Source: Eretmocerus hayati (lineage: Eukaryota > Arthropoda > Insecta > Hymenoptera > Aphelinidae). From it: a stretch of 64,000 bases of DNA. The notes below the pieces were generated by a model. It saw only the letters and a program-made list of their open reading frames with translations, did no database searches and was not told the DNA's origin. The stretch's first letter is position 1. Each line of letters starts with the position of its first letter. The position numbers and the translations under genes are program-made. The stretch covers positions 13,198,727 to 13,262,726 of the forward strand of contig CM056743.1 in NCBI GenBank assembly GCA_029851415.1, written 5' to 3'. Positions 37,819 to 51,200 of the stretch are shown piece by piece.

Positions 37819-38594
37819 GAATACGTTTTAAAATATGCCGTTGATGCGCTTCATGCTTGTGATACCATTGTTGGATATCAGTGTATGACAGTTGATCCAT
37901 TCCAAGCGATAATGTTGCATTTTGGAGTGAGAGGTATGTATCAATGTGTGTACCAGTAAGATTATTTAAAACTCTTGTTTAATAAGTGAATTTTTCTGAA
38001 AATACTGTTATTTTCTTGACTGGAGAAGAGATATTCTTCTCCCATTCATTTGAAGTCATTGTCGTGGATAACTTTAATCCCAATTTTCAATAAGGATGTT
38101 TCATAAATCTCCTATAGCTAAACTTATCAGAACTTCAATTTTCATTTTTAAATGTAACTGATTATAATTATGTAGGTGGTCGCATATCCAGCAAATTGTC
38201 CAGCAAGTTTCAAGCAGAACTTTGGGAGTTTTCATCATAATTTCCAGAAAACTGGTCACATATAAATCACGATGATCTAGAGAAATATCTCAGGTAACCA
38301 GTTGCTTCAGCCTTTTACTGGACCATAGTCTCTGATGTCTTTTTTATTCGGTAAGCGTCATAATTGACCTAAAATGCAACATGAGAATATTATTCGAATT
38401 TACATTCTCTATCTTTTAGGTCTGGTGAATCATCACGAGTGAAGTGGAAAATATCAAAAATTATTGAAACCCTGAAGTCACTGAAGTTATCTCCGAATTC
38501 AAATGGTGAAGCCAATTTGTTTCCCGGTCTATCACTTTTACAGCCATCGTCGAATAATAAGCATGATGGTATGATGAAGTATCCTGACTCTTGA
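37819..38594 (+). pseudogene. Broken spliced gene, product not recognised
   Basis: Three coding-like blocks join with correct phases: 37819-37933 (EYVLKYAVDALHACDTIVGY... to HFGVRG), 38176-38293 (GRISSKLSSKFQAELWEF ... HINHDDLEKYL) and 38420-38594 (SGESSRVKWKISKIIETLKS ... to TGA at 38592-38594). The middle block has an in-frame TAA at 38238-38240, and the frame continues sensibly on the other side of it. The 5' part is unclear: a TGA lies directly upstream of the first block. This fits a decayed gene or domesticated-transposon remnant, or a sequencing error in a live gene. I recognise no domain. Confidence 0.4.
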
Positions 38595-38640
38595 CAATAT
38601 ATATCTATATTCTAGCAACTGCTTACATGTGCTCGAGGGT

Positions 38641-38658
38641 GTCGCCACCTGGTGGTTA
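38641..38658 (-). promoter_or_regulatory. CTCF-like binding site
   Basis: Read on the minus strand the site is TAACCACCAGGTGGCGAC, which contains CCACCAGGTGGCG, a close match to the CTCF core shared by vertebrates and insects. It lies between the broken gene and the putative Dlg5 promoter, a typical insulator position. Occupancy is inference. Confidence 0.45.
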
Positions 38659-38689
38659 CCTAAGTACCACCTTTTATTGCAAAATGCAC

Positions 38690-38784
38690 TGTGCCGTGGC
38701 CGATGCAGGATGCAGGTGAATTGGATTCGCGATTGCGCGGACGTCGTGCAAGTTCAACAAGTGAATCGAGAGACGATCGCTGAG
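38690..38784 (+). other. Possible first non-coding exon of Dlg5
   Basis: This stretch is GC- and CpG-richer than its surroundings and ends at a good donor (gctgag|gtacgt). The nearest downstream translation start on this strand is the Dlg5 ATG at 42153, which has a ctag acceptor shortly before it (42142-42143). The exon start is a guess. CpG-rich sequence continues to about 39.2 kb, with further candidate donors. Confidence 0.3.
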
Positions 38785-39397
38785 GTACGTGTGTAGTAGC
38801 AGTGCAGCAGTCAGCAGCAGTTGTCCTGCTGCCGCAATAAAACCCGAGTCACGGAAGCACCACAGAAGCAGTTTCCCGAGTATATTGAAGTGTTTTAGTT
38901 CCGGGCACCACGTCTGGAAATGAGCAGTCGTCGATCTGCTGATCGCTACCGCAGGTGATCATCACCGCACTCAAATTATCTATACAAGTTTCGTTCGTGG
39001 CAAAAACGAACTCTGCGACTAGCCTCTAGGCCGCTTCGTTGCACTTTTCGCTATTCACTGCTGTGTTCACCTGCCTGTTCCATTGGATGCCTAGACACCG
39101 GCGTTCGCCTGTTGCTGACCTGATGTCTGTAGTGCCTTAACCCTTATAGAAGTTGGTCCGGATATGCCGAGCCCACGACCGCCTACCTCGCCGAGCTACC
39201 TCTGCTGGTTCGTATTACATTATATTTCTTAGAGTAGGTATATAGAGTCTGTCTGCTGTACCAAGACTCTCACCCATCTTACCTATGTATCTACAATCAG
39301 CCTCTTCTTATCCTGCTCACAACTTTCTCCTAGTTACCAGTCCACTCGAGCATGTCCTCAAGCCTCATGGACCACTGCTTTCTCACCCTTGCAGTAA

Positions 39398-39646
39398 CTA
39401 TGAGAGCAACCATTGTCTGCATGTGTGGGCAACCACATCTGGCACCTTTTCTAAATCAAATTGTTTGCTCGTTGGTCTCATCTCTTCATTTTTCCGTGCT
39501 TTTTTTGTGGGTTTCACTGGTACCATGTTCTCTAATACATTTTGACTACCAAGATGCTGTCTGATAGCTTGATTTCTCATTGTCATACTTAGCTGTTCAA
39601 TTTCATGAATTCCTAGTATATTAGGAGAGACTTTTCATAATTATCG
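39398..39646 (-). other. Unrecognised minus-strand ORF, coding-like
   Basis: About 80 codons are open on the minus strand, from just after a TGA to a TAG at 39398-39400. It includes MRNQAIRQHLGSQNVLENM, VKPTKKARKNEE and FDLEKVPDVVAHTCRQWL. The charged composition looks like real protein, possibly the C-terminal end of a transposon-derived gene, but there is no recognised domain and no upstream exon was found. Confidence 0.3.
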
Positions 39647-39649
39647 GAC

Positions 39650-42143
39650 GCATAATTATACTGGACTTAGATTTTTATAAAACATGATCTACAGCTTACA
39701 TAGCTACAGACAAGGCTATTCCAGAACATTAGTGCAGATGAATTGTTGATTAATGCACTTAGAGTAGATAGAATTCTCAACTCATTACAACAAATTCTTT
39801 CAATTGTTTTAATCCAATATGAGTTTTCTGAACTTTGAAATGTCATGTCCAATTGACAACGGGTTGGTCAGCTACAAATATTCAGTGGTTCAACAATGTT
39901 ACATTACTCGAGCTCTATTTTAAAATACTATATGCTTGCTGATCAATGATACTACAGACAGTGGAATAGTAAGATCTAGCTTACTTTCTTCTCTCTTACA
40001 TCCTATCAGCTATATTATGAAGGATCATCTCTTCGCTAGTTCATCGTTGATTTACCTTGGCAGAGTGTTGAGTTGTGTATCATCGTTCATCTATTATGAC
40101 AGCAAATTTTCTATTATCAATTGTAGTGTATGAGTAATTCCTGTAGCAAAGATGAGGGCCTCGATTCAAGTACTCTCTTCCAATTCTATTGGGGAATATT
40201 TGAATAGCTTCCAACAGAAAAAAAACCGGGAAATTGATAAGATCCTTGGTGTTCAAATAGATGTTCTAATCAGCACTTTTTTGCAAAATTTTCGACTTTA
40301 CAAAATTTTTGACTTTTCTCTATGAAATCATTATGACTCTTGGAACGCGGTTCAACGCATCCTCAAAACGTGAAAAAAATGTATGGAAAACTTTTGAAAT
40401 CACGCTCCCGTCTATTTCACTATTATACACGGTCGATTTTGTGAGCTATCATTGTGGTAGTTATCAATTGTTTTGTCAAAGAATCACTTTTTTAAACTTC
40501 TCCAAAACCCTTTTAAACTATTTTTTGAGTTCTGGACCTTTTTAGCATGAAACTGTTTTGTTTGTTCAAACAATTTTTCTTGCCCACACAATTGGAGCAT
40601 GTTGTTTGTCTCGAAAATGAATGCAGAATACAAAACTTACTGATTTATAAATGTTCCCTAATTCTACTTCATGGGAGCCTTGGTTCGGCATTTTTATAAA
40701 ATTTTTAGTGAGCTCATTTCTTGGATGCTCAAGTTTTGTTTTTCAAATTTTTAGATCCTTCCCTGCAAGTATATAAAAGTAATGATGGATTATGTGATAA
40801 ATAGGTCAAACCATTTCTGTCATTTGTTGAGTTATAACACCGAAAGCAGCTGATCTGTGCATAGAAATTCGGGGACCTGATTCAATTTTTTGAAAAGCTG
40901 AGAAAATCTTCTTTGAAATAATCACGTGAAGAGTACAGTTTCATTTATTTGGATGAAAAATACAGTGACTTTTAATAGCCAGTACACTAACAAGAGGGAC
41001 CCACGACCACGACGTGCGGGTCACAAAATTTTACCAAACTTTTTTCACAGTCTTGTACCACCTAGAATATGATGAATCCAGAGTAACTCCGTCAAATGGG
41101 CCTTCTGTTCAGAGCTCCAAGCAAAAATGTTAGCATTGTCAGTGTATATATATCACTTTTTAACATGGGCCTATATGGGCAATGCTAATGTCATGGGCTG
41201 TAACTTTGAATAGAGGGCCATTTGACGGAGTTACTCTGGATTCTTCATATTCTAGGTAGTACAAGACTGAAAAAAGTCTGGTGAGCTTTGGTGACCCGCA
41301 CTTCGTGGGTCCCCCTTGTAAGTAGCTTTTGCGCTAGGTCGTGAGCTCATTATAGTTTTCTTAGATCCCTACATATTCATGGTTACTCCATTCTCGATTT
41401 TTTGAACGCTGTGACTCCGGCTCTGTTCGATTAAATTGAATTTAGTAAGTGGTAATTTTGCAGCGAATTTTTTCAACTACTAAAAAAATTGGATTAGAGA
41501 TCCCAAAACATGTCTCCGCACGCGCAGAAAAATAGAATTTCTTTTTTGGTATTATTATAATTCAGGAATGTAAAAAAACTGTCTCAGATTTATCAACAGT
41601 AATTCCATATCTTTCGGAGAGAAAACAGTGAGATGGTGGTGGAGATTTCGAAAAAAATACAATCATTTTCTCTTTCATCTTTCGGATGCGTTAAATTGCG
41701 TTCCGTTACGTGACGTTATTTTTCATTTATAAAAATTGTACGGAGGAAAAGTTCGAAAGATATTACTCATTTGTGCTCTATATTAGGGTCCGAAAAATGT
41801 CTCTATTGCTTCAAAAATATGCATAAATCGACCTGGAGAAGCTGGAAATAGATGAATCTGTACAGAATCTGGGACTAAACTATTTTTGATGAACCACTTT
41901 TCTGTAAAATTACTCGTCCTTAATGTATTGGATTAACGAACCTCGTCTTGCTTCTTCTCATTTGTCCGATTATTAATCTGTAGTTGATGTGACTTGTAGT
42001 TTTGAGCTTGTCATCAAACTATCATAGTGATAAATGTATATTTTATTGAAACACAAAGGGTTCAGTCTGGTGTGAAAAATGGTGCAATAATGTTAATCCT
42101 GAGGTGAGCACCAACACTGTCTTTGCTGGGTATCACCATCTAG
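39650..42143. other. Non-coding stretch, probably Dlg5 5' intron or intergenic
   Basis: No supported exon. The only clear feature is the foldback element at 40986-41323. Confidence 0.5.
40986..41323. mobile_element. 338-bp foldback (long inverted repeat) element
   Basis: The terminal 20 bp are inverted copies with 18 of 20 matching (ACTAACAAGAGGGACCCACG on the left; the right end read in reverse is ACTTACAAGGGGGACCCACG). The similarity continues inward for about 150 bp, including GAATCCAGAGTAACTCCGTC in both arms, leaving a short central loop. There is no coding capacity, and target-site duplications are not clear. Confidence 0.7.
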
Positions 42144-42152
42144 TTTCCAACG

Positions 42153-42204
42153 ATGGAGAGCATGACCTCTGAAGCCTCCTCGTTGGATAGCGCAGGCAGC
42201 AGCG
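42153..42204 (+). CDS. Dlg5: Dlg5 exon 1 with start codon
   Basis: ATG in a good context (caacgATGg) followed by ESMTSEASSLDSAGSS; it ends in phase 1 at gtgagt. A splice acceptor 10 bp before the ATG suggests an upstream non-coding exon. The start is chosen because the frame joins the later exons exactly. Confidence 0.75.
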
Positions 42205-45200
42205 GTGAGTTTTTTCTTTTCCAATATTGAACATACAAACGCTTAAAAATCAAGCATTTTTTTACTGATTCAACAACACAAATAGAGCTATTTTCCAACA
42301 ATATAATGAGCAATAAAAAAGTGTAGCATGTAAGAGCTTTCATCGTAGTTACTACGAAATTTGAAGTACATTAAAATCTTTCTCCATGTAGATGGCTCCT
42401 GACTAGAACGTGATAAGTCGATCTTAGATTTAAACTATAACAATTATTGTCGATTCATAGATATCTTTCCTCGCAAATCGGACGATAGAATAATTTGTAA
42501 TTTATGATTCGATCTTAGAATTTTTTTCGCTTCGGTACTTTTGAGGCTATTCCTGTCGGTCGTTTTTTTCTGGTAAATTTTTTTAGATCTCATCGTAATC
42601 AAGAGCCCATCCAACACTCTTCCAGATTGTGATCGCCCATGAGAACAATTTCCAAATTGTGAATTCAACTTTTTAGAATCCTGAAATGGACTCATATCAT
42701 TGTATTACAGTGTTGCGTATATAAATTTTGTTCTTGCAGAAGTTATCAAGTGTAGAGTTTGTCAGTGGCACTCGGGTACATAATCTACTATTATTCTCTT
42801 TGAACGACTTTTCAAGCACAATTCTAGAAATTTTGAGTTTGTTTCTATCGAAAATCAAAGATCTTGACGGGATCTATTAGGCTTTGATATTTATTGATGA
42901 AACTCTGTGAACCTCTTAGTGAATTGTTTGATTTATTTATCAGTCTCGACCTCAGTTACTGAGCCTCAGTAGAATATTATAACCTGAATGTGTAACAGAC
43001 GAGAAGAGCCTCTTATAGATCATAAAAAAGTACTGAGAGTATTTTCAATCCAAGGCTAAAAAGTTTTCTCCAAAAAGCTTTTACGTCAAAAAATATTCTG
43101 ACGTTTCAACCTCTCAAATGGAATTCATTCCCGAAATAAAAAAAAAACTATATCAATAATTCATTATCACGTTACGGCGTACTTTTAATTTTTCCAATAT
43201 CAAATAAAAAAAGTAAATCGCGATGTTCATGCGCGTGACTAATGATCTCTCCCTCGTAGTGAAAGTAACTTCTCTATTCCTTCGTGCTGTATATTGTTCA
43301 GGTCTGTTAGTGATAATCAACACCACCGCGAAGCCGCTTTTATTCTCACCTCGGCTAGTGTTCCGAGTTTTCATTGTCTTACAATATCATCACCTAGATA
43401 ATGTGTAAAGAAAAATAATAAGTTTCTCATTTGTATTTTTTCAGACGGGGCTCTCAATGTTGGTAAGTTATTAATATGACTTTTTTTACATTATAGTATG
43501 TACCATTATTACTCAATTATAGAATAACTTTGAATTGGTGTATTTTCCCCTATACTTTCATGTCAAGATTATATTTATGTCCTATTACACAATACTTTTC
43601 GACATCCATTATTATTTTTTAATTTTCGTTATTAGCTATTTATTTGAGTTGTTGTGTTTATGATTTTTGCATGCAGAAAGAGATACCGGAGGATGTGACG
43701 GAGTTGGTAGTTCAATTGGAGGTCCTGAATGTCGAAGTGACTACGATGATTTGCACGCACAATATCAACTTCTGAGGCACAAACATTCGGATACAGTCAG
43801 ACGGTTTGTGTTGATTACCTATTGATTTGACTCATTTTTGTTTTCATTATTACCGTCTTACCTTTTCTTAAAATTGTCGTGATCTTGTCAAATTATTCAT
43901 TTTTTTGCTATTTATTGCATACTTTCTGGAGAACTTTATTTAATGAGTACAAAAATTAAGATAATTTTTGCCATGTTCGAGTCGTTTTGCTGAGTTCGCC
44001 ACATGCAATTAGAAATGCTCAGAGAGTTTCACATGCAAAATTGAAAATATCAACAAAGAAAAAACAAGTATATCGTGGTCAAATTATCAAAACCGTTTGT
44101 TGACTGGCCACTGAAAGAACCAATCCATTTTATTTAGTCAAGCTTTAAAACTTGATTGCTGGCACTGAACCATTTTAGAACAGCAATTTATTACTAAAAT
44201 TGATTTTCCACAGTTATAATTTCTGACGCATTGTATTTCGTGAAACTGACTGTTATCGCTGCATCGTTATTAATTTAATGATCTCGAGCTTCAATTGTAC
44301 AATATGATTTATCGATTCTCAATAATGCACATTCGAAATCAAATCTGACCAATTTTCACGAAACTCTCCTATCACAAGTCAAATATTCGATACAACATGT
44401 TGTTAATCCAGCCCAAATATAATACCTATTCCTCGAACGTTATAGCGTATATAGGTAGATGTATGTAACGCGCTCGACCTATTTAATGTATATCCGTTGA
44501 CCTATTATATGTATTATACCATCAAAGCATCCATCTAGGTTAACTTTCAATAAATCAGTGATAAGATAGGAAGGTATAGAAAGGGCTTAGCCCTCATAAA
44601 CATACTCTCGATTTCTCTATCTTGAACTGAAATTTGCTTTGGGTCAAATCACAGATCGCATTTCTAACCATATAACGTATATTAATACAGAGAGTAAACG
44701 TCGCTCGAGTATCGGACAGTTGCATTTCTCTAGAGAAACAGCCTCGGCCCTTTTTCTAAAACCATCTAGTCTAGCCTTTAAAAATAGAATATCAAAGGAT
44801 GGAAAATCAATATTGTGATGTGTGTGTATCGGCTTTTATTGCAACTAGATTCATATATATATTGAGGCGTTGGTCGGTGCGGTGGTAGCATCATCATCGT
44901 CGTCTTCGTCGTCATATAGTAGTATCGTTGGTGGCCTCTATCTATCTTCGATGTTGGAGTCGATCGCGTGTACGGGATATGATGCCGATACTATACTACT
45001 ATACTCAACCGCGAGGCAATTGCAAATAAAAAAAAAAAAAAAAAACAAGAAGAAAAGTTAGCTATCGGTCCGCGAGCCGTTGTTGTATCGTTGCTCTCTT
45101 TTTTGTTGCTATATACCCTTTTTTTTCTTTGCTCGTGCTATTTTCCAATTTCCATGCGACGCTGGTCTATCGTGAAGCCTTTACGCGTTTACTTTGACAC

Positions 45201-48200
45201 TCTCGGATGATATTGGATGGTTTTGGAGATCTTCGGGATGAATGTATTTGACAGTTGGAATTTTTTTGATGACATTTGGTAGAATGCATATTATGCCTTT
45301 GTACAAAAAATTTTGTTGAGCTGATGTCGAATTTATCGAGATTGTCGAATTTCGAGTTTATTTGATGAATTTTTGAGGTATCACAGGTAGTGAAGCTATC
45401 GCCGATTCGTTGAAACGTTCGGCAATAGCTCCTATATTTGTGGTATTTTAAAAATTTACTGGAAAATGTTGAATGTCGACAATGTTGGTAATTATGAAAT
45501 GGACATGAAACTCCGACATGCCCTTCTGTTATCGATAGAAAATTATTGTAATATCAAATTTTATTGAGCACTTTCGATGCAGTCCATACTTGTTTTGAAC
45601 AAACATCGTGAATTCGGCACCCCGGGATTTGACATTTTTCCGTCATCAGATTAGCATGCCATATTTAGCCGTACTCGTTCCGAAATTCGGAATCCGGAGG
45701 CGATCTCTACACTAAACCGTTGCAAACTGTCGTACATACCCCAGCTTACAATCATTTTGTAAATGGAAAATAGCCACAAACTACTGTGTCAGTTCCAATC
45801 GTCCGCGCTTACGATACGCAAATTTTATAAAACTTCGGGCCGATAAAATTCATTATATAGTCATCATACACGAACATTTCCATGATAATCGGAGGTCATT
45901 TTATCAGGAAGAATCCCGGCCCTCTGGAGGTCGATTAAAGAGTTTCATCTCCCCAAAGATTTTAGTACATTCGTAACGAGTGATATTAGTACTATAGAAA
46001 TATTGAGATCGTTGATTGTGAAGGACGGTAGAGAATCAAATAAATTTCCGAAATTTCACGATGAAAATTTTGCTGCCACATTTCATCCACAAGGTTTCGT
46101 AGATTTCATCAGCATTGGGTTTTTGTTTCATCCTTTATCTTCGTTAGTTTGGTTTCTATAACAAGATCGTTCGAAAAATCATGACGATCCAAAGAATAAC
46201 GAAACCTAAGCCTGATGAGGTCCAAGAAACCTTGTGAATGAGACATCGCAATAAAATTCTCATCATAGAATTTCGGGTAAATATCTTATTCCGTATCGTT
46301 CTTTAAGATCGTCGAGATTTTCAAAAAATCTTCATATGAATTCTCAAGGACGAAAAAACCACCAATATTCTCTCGATATAGAAATGTCAAAGTACTGATA
46401 CCCTTGAAGTTACTCTTATCTTACCAGGCATGATTTTGATTAATGCAACATTTCGTTTCCCTGAAACAACAACATCTAAACGTCATTCAGACCTTGAATT
46501 GTTGAAAATCTCAGGTTATTAGAAATATTCCGAAAGCTTACTTTTCTACAATCTCACAATTATTTTTTTATCTACATTGCCCGTTGACTTGCCTAATTTA
46601 GTTCTGTCTATCTGCATGTGTGTCCACTGGGCACGTTAATGATGATATCTTCATGACAACAACAACAACGATGATGACAACTGGATGCGATGCATGTAGA
46701 TGTGAACACCTGATGAAGGAATTGGAATACTACCGTAGTCAGCATATAGCAGCAATGTCGGCATCGGAAAGTAACGCCGTCCAAGAAAGCGCTGCGCTTA
46801 GAGGAAAATATAGCGAACTCGTCGGTGATAAGCAGAGGCTGGCCAACGAAGTTCAAGCTTTACAAAAAGAACTTGCTGAAATGCGGTGCCATCAACAACA
46901 CCAGGTTGTCGCATCTGCTGCAGGAGTCGATTCTGATGGACCCCCAGAGCATCATTATTCGGCTATGCGTAAATATGAAGCACTCAAGGATGAGTATGAT
47001 ACGCTCAGAAAACGATATGACGATCTTATCGCTACCCATTCGTCAACAGTTAACACGGTTAGTCGCATAATTTTTTTAATAGTATGTTTGTGGTAGTATA
47101 TTGGGATTTTTTTGGGAATTAGTTGTAGGACAGGTGACCTTTTTTTGTAAAATATATTGGGGCATCTGAGAAATACGGGAACATGGATGTCGAGATAGAA
47201 ATTTCTGAGGTGTAATGTTTTTCAATTTCGCGAGAGTAGTATTTTTCATGCAGAATTCAAGTACCAACTGAGGTCAGCATCTTCGAGAGACTGCATTCGT
47301 TCCAGATTCGGCTGGTAGAATATATAGATGGGAACTTTGAAGCGAGCTCTCGGGTAATGATGATTATATCTTCAGTTGTTCAACTATCAAGTATTGTGTC
47401 ACTTTTAAAGTCAATCTTCACGATTCAATAAACTAAAATGATCAAGTGTACAAATGTGCATCGGTGATCGTCAATGGAATGATATCGCCTTTCGAGCTTT
47501 TTGAGTACAAGAACTGTTTCAGAGTTCAAAATCTAGTTTGCTTCGAGTTCGTACTGAAATCTACTCATCTGTCATTCAACTTGTTTCATTGTAATAATTC
47601 AATTGATACTCGTGCGATAGTATCATTGCTTTGACAACGAATCGCTGTAGGTCAAATTTGATGATCTGAATCTCAAAGCTCTCGATTTATAGTGATTGAG
47701 AGGAATATTCAACCCCAAGTCGAATATCGATTGAAGCTGGTATACTTGACGCATCTCGTGACCTAATAGATTTTGATTTGCGTCAAGGGTTTGAATTGAA
47801 TCCCTAAAATGAATTTTTTACATATTTATGTCGACGCGGACCATGGTTATTGAGGAAATGTAGTAGATTCTAAGTCTGGAAATGGAGTTAGATTGATGAT
47901 GAATATTTATCCCTGTCACTTTTTCTATCTTTATGATGGAACAAACCTAGTTCAAATGTAATGATAATTCTGAACAGAATAATGTTTTCTTTGGGAAAAA
48001 ATGGTCACAAACTTATTGTATTTCGTTATCGGGCTGTTTTTTTCGAGAATCAATTTGTGCTAATTTAAGTTGAGTCACGACTTGAAATTCGTGACAGGCC
48101 ATAAGAATCATCCTCATTAACTAACCTTATTATAATTTTTGTCGTTTCATTCTTATTGCGAGTGCCGAAGATATTTTTTCAATTCCTATAGATATACTGT

Positions 48201-48242
48201 TAAAAGTGTAGCAAATTGAATAACAAGTATTTGAACGCGAAG

Positions 48243-48282
<40 letters not shown>

Positions 48283-51200
48283 CATTCAAACTTTGTTTGA
48301 GTTGATAATTCAGTGAAGCGTTAATTACCCGATAATTAAAAGTTTTCCGATTGATTGCTTGGATGGTCTAGTTTTGCAATGGAAAGCAGTCGCAATAATG
48401 AGAAGTTGAGAATGAATATTCAGTAAAACTTTTCAATTTGCTGATACTTTGCCCTATATTCACGATGAGTTACACGAGTATTCATTTATATTTTATAAAT
48501 TTTCATTAGAAATTTTCATTAGACTTCTACAAACTTCAGTAAAGGTTATTTATTAAATGAAGTTGGGAAAGACTACTCTCGTCTCGACTCTCGTAGTCAA
48601 ATTAAAATTCAGAAAAATTATTAGCAATGGTTTCAGAAAGTTCACCGGATCATAACGATTTTTTGAGTATGTTTGGAATACGTTCGGGTCAATATCTATC
48701 ATTACTTTCTCATTTGATGATATTGCAGAACAAAGTGATGAGTAAAGAACGATAGCATGGTCACGATTTTGGTGTTTTTGGGAAAGACTCTCCTCTTGTA
48801 TTGCTTGATGGGCTGTTGAAACCGTATCTCAAATTGAGAAATTTTCGAACGATCAGAACGTTATTTGGGTTTCTGAAACAGGGTTGATAAGTCGAGAAAA
48901 CTGATCATAGTCAGTGGTGTGGTTTCATGGTATATTAGACTTCTAAATCAAAATTGGTAATCTCTAAATCTCAATCCATTTGTCGAAATTGAGAGCAATC
49001 CGTCGAGTGAGGGATTTCAGAGCCTGAAGCTTTCTCATCACTTAGAATCAAGTTTACAGTGAAGGAAAATGGACAGTACGCTTCACCATAAAAATGAGCA
49101 TCTCTTGAGCCCGCATTATTTTCTTTCAAAACTTAGGACTAGTACTCCATTCGTACATTTTAGGCTTGAAAAATTAGCCCACATAAAGGAAGCATCAAAT
49201 GACAATCCATTTTTTCAATTTCAGCTGGAGCTAGCACAAGAAGAAATAGCTCGATTAAAGAAGAAATACGAAGAAGTGGTGCAGGAACGCAATAGTGCCG
49301 TCCGCGAAAGAAACGGTTTGAAACAGCAATGCACAGCAGCAATAAGGCAATGGGACATCGCTTTGCGCGAACGAAACGAGTACCGCGAGGAACTTGCCAA
49401 AGTATCGTTGCAACACGAGGATGCTGTAAAACAAATAAATCAGGCTATGGTTGGACGCATGAAAGCCAACAAGGATATCAAACGGCTCACCGAGGAACGA
49501 AATGCCGCCCTACACGAATACAGCCTGATCATGGGAGAGCGCGATACCGTCCATCAGGAAATGGAAAGCCTTGGAAATGAGCTTAGCCAGGCTTACGCAA
49601 AGTCCACAATACTCGAGACTGAGAGCAAACAACTTGCTGATGAGGTACGATTATTTTTCTCGTTTTTTTTTTTTTTTTTGTGAAGTCGAACAGAACTAGA
49701 TGTAGCATGCATAACTGAAAATTTGAATGAACTATCTTGATACCAAAAGAAAAATATTTGAATGGAAATGATCGTGATCTTGAGAGAAAATGATCAATTC
49801 GTGTAGAAAAACTCGAGAGATGAGGGATCGTGATACAGATACGAAGCCACTTAACTCGCACAAAATAATTTTGATTTTTTCTTAAAACGGCGTTGGCCAT
49901 AGTAACACGACGAATTTTACTTTACAGAAAAAGGCTCTATCCTACCAAATCGAGACTCTACGACGTGAGATCTCATCAGCGCTGCACGACCGAGATGAAG
50001 CGTTGAAGGAGTGCAACGAACTGCGCCAAAGATTTGGAGAGGCCTACGGTTCCGAGTCATCGGGTCGCGAACGCAAAAACAGGCTCGAATTACTTCATGG
50101 CGTTCCGGGTTATCCTGGTACAGAACGAGATTCCGCCAACAAGGAGTTACTCGATCCGGAGAAAGAATCCAATGCTCGAGATTATAACGCCCAGCGCGAT
50201 AAGCAGCGTATGGAAAATCTCGATCAGGCCAATCTTGAGCTCGATAAGTTGCGCAAATTCGTTGATACACTGCAGTCGGATCTCGAGGAAGCTGTACAGG
50301 AAGCTGAGGTTTCCAAGCGTAGACGTGACTGGGCATTCAGCGAGCGTGACAAGATCGTCCTTGAACGAGAATCTATCAGGACACTGTGTGACAGGTGCAG
50401 TTTGCTCAATTTTATTCACAAGTTCATCAATTTCACAATTTCCATTTGTAGTTCCGAGTTTCGATTACAATTGGCCGTGAATCTGTCTCTCACGTAGATA
50501 CTGTTTGCTGTTCTTTTTTTCTCTTCAAGCGTCGAGATTGCTTTTTTAATTGGAATATTTTCAACCTCTCACTCGTAACGCCTCACCCTTTTCATCAGAT
50601 TCTCCAGAAGAGCTTCCAGGAAAGCCCTCTTTGACCTACATTTGAAGCCTCGTGCGCAGGTGCCATTAATTGCTCTGGAATTTTAATTTTCTCTCGTATA
50701 GTACTGCGGCAGAGAAGTTGCAGAAGAATATGTTTAATTTCATTTTCGAATTTAACAGATTTTAATACGCAACTGCCCTCCAACGTCACCTAATGGCAGA
50801 AGATCTCTTGACTTTGTAGAGATCAACATTTATTATTTGAAATTGTATCACTCTACAACTTCGGATTAATCAATGTTTTATTTGCGAATCCAGTCAAAAA
50901 GTCACTGATCACACTCGTGAATAGGTAATTTAATTGTCAATAATGATATATTTTATTTGCCAAATAAGTCAAAAAGTCTCAGATCTTGCTTGCGAATAGA
51001 TAATGTATCTGTCAGTCATTGAAAACGTCATATATTCAACCGTTCATGTAGGATTCATTCTTCACTCACTTCTGATTTTCGAACCCAATCAGACTCTCCC
51101 TTACAACTAGATCATTGTTATCAATGACGAGTGATATTCCCGCGATAATGCGGTTTCTTATTATTTTGGACTCAAAACAATGGTTCACGACTCATTTTCG

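Noticed and set aside
49917..50336. 139-codon minus-strand ORF
   Set aside because: Antisense to Dlg5 exon 6, which is firmly supported by homology.
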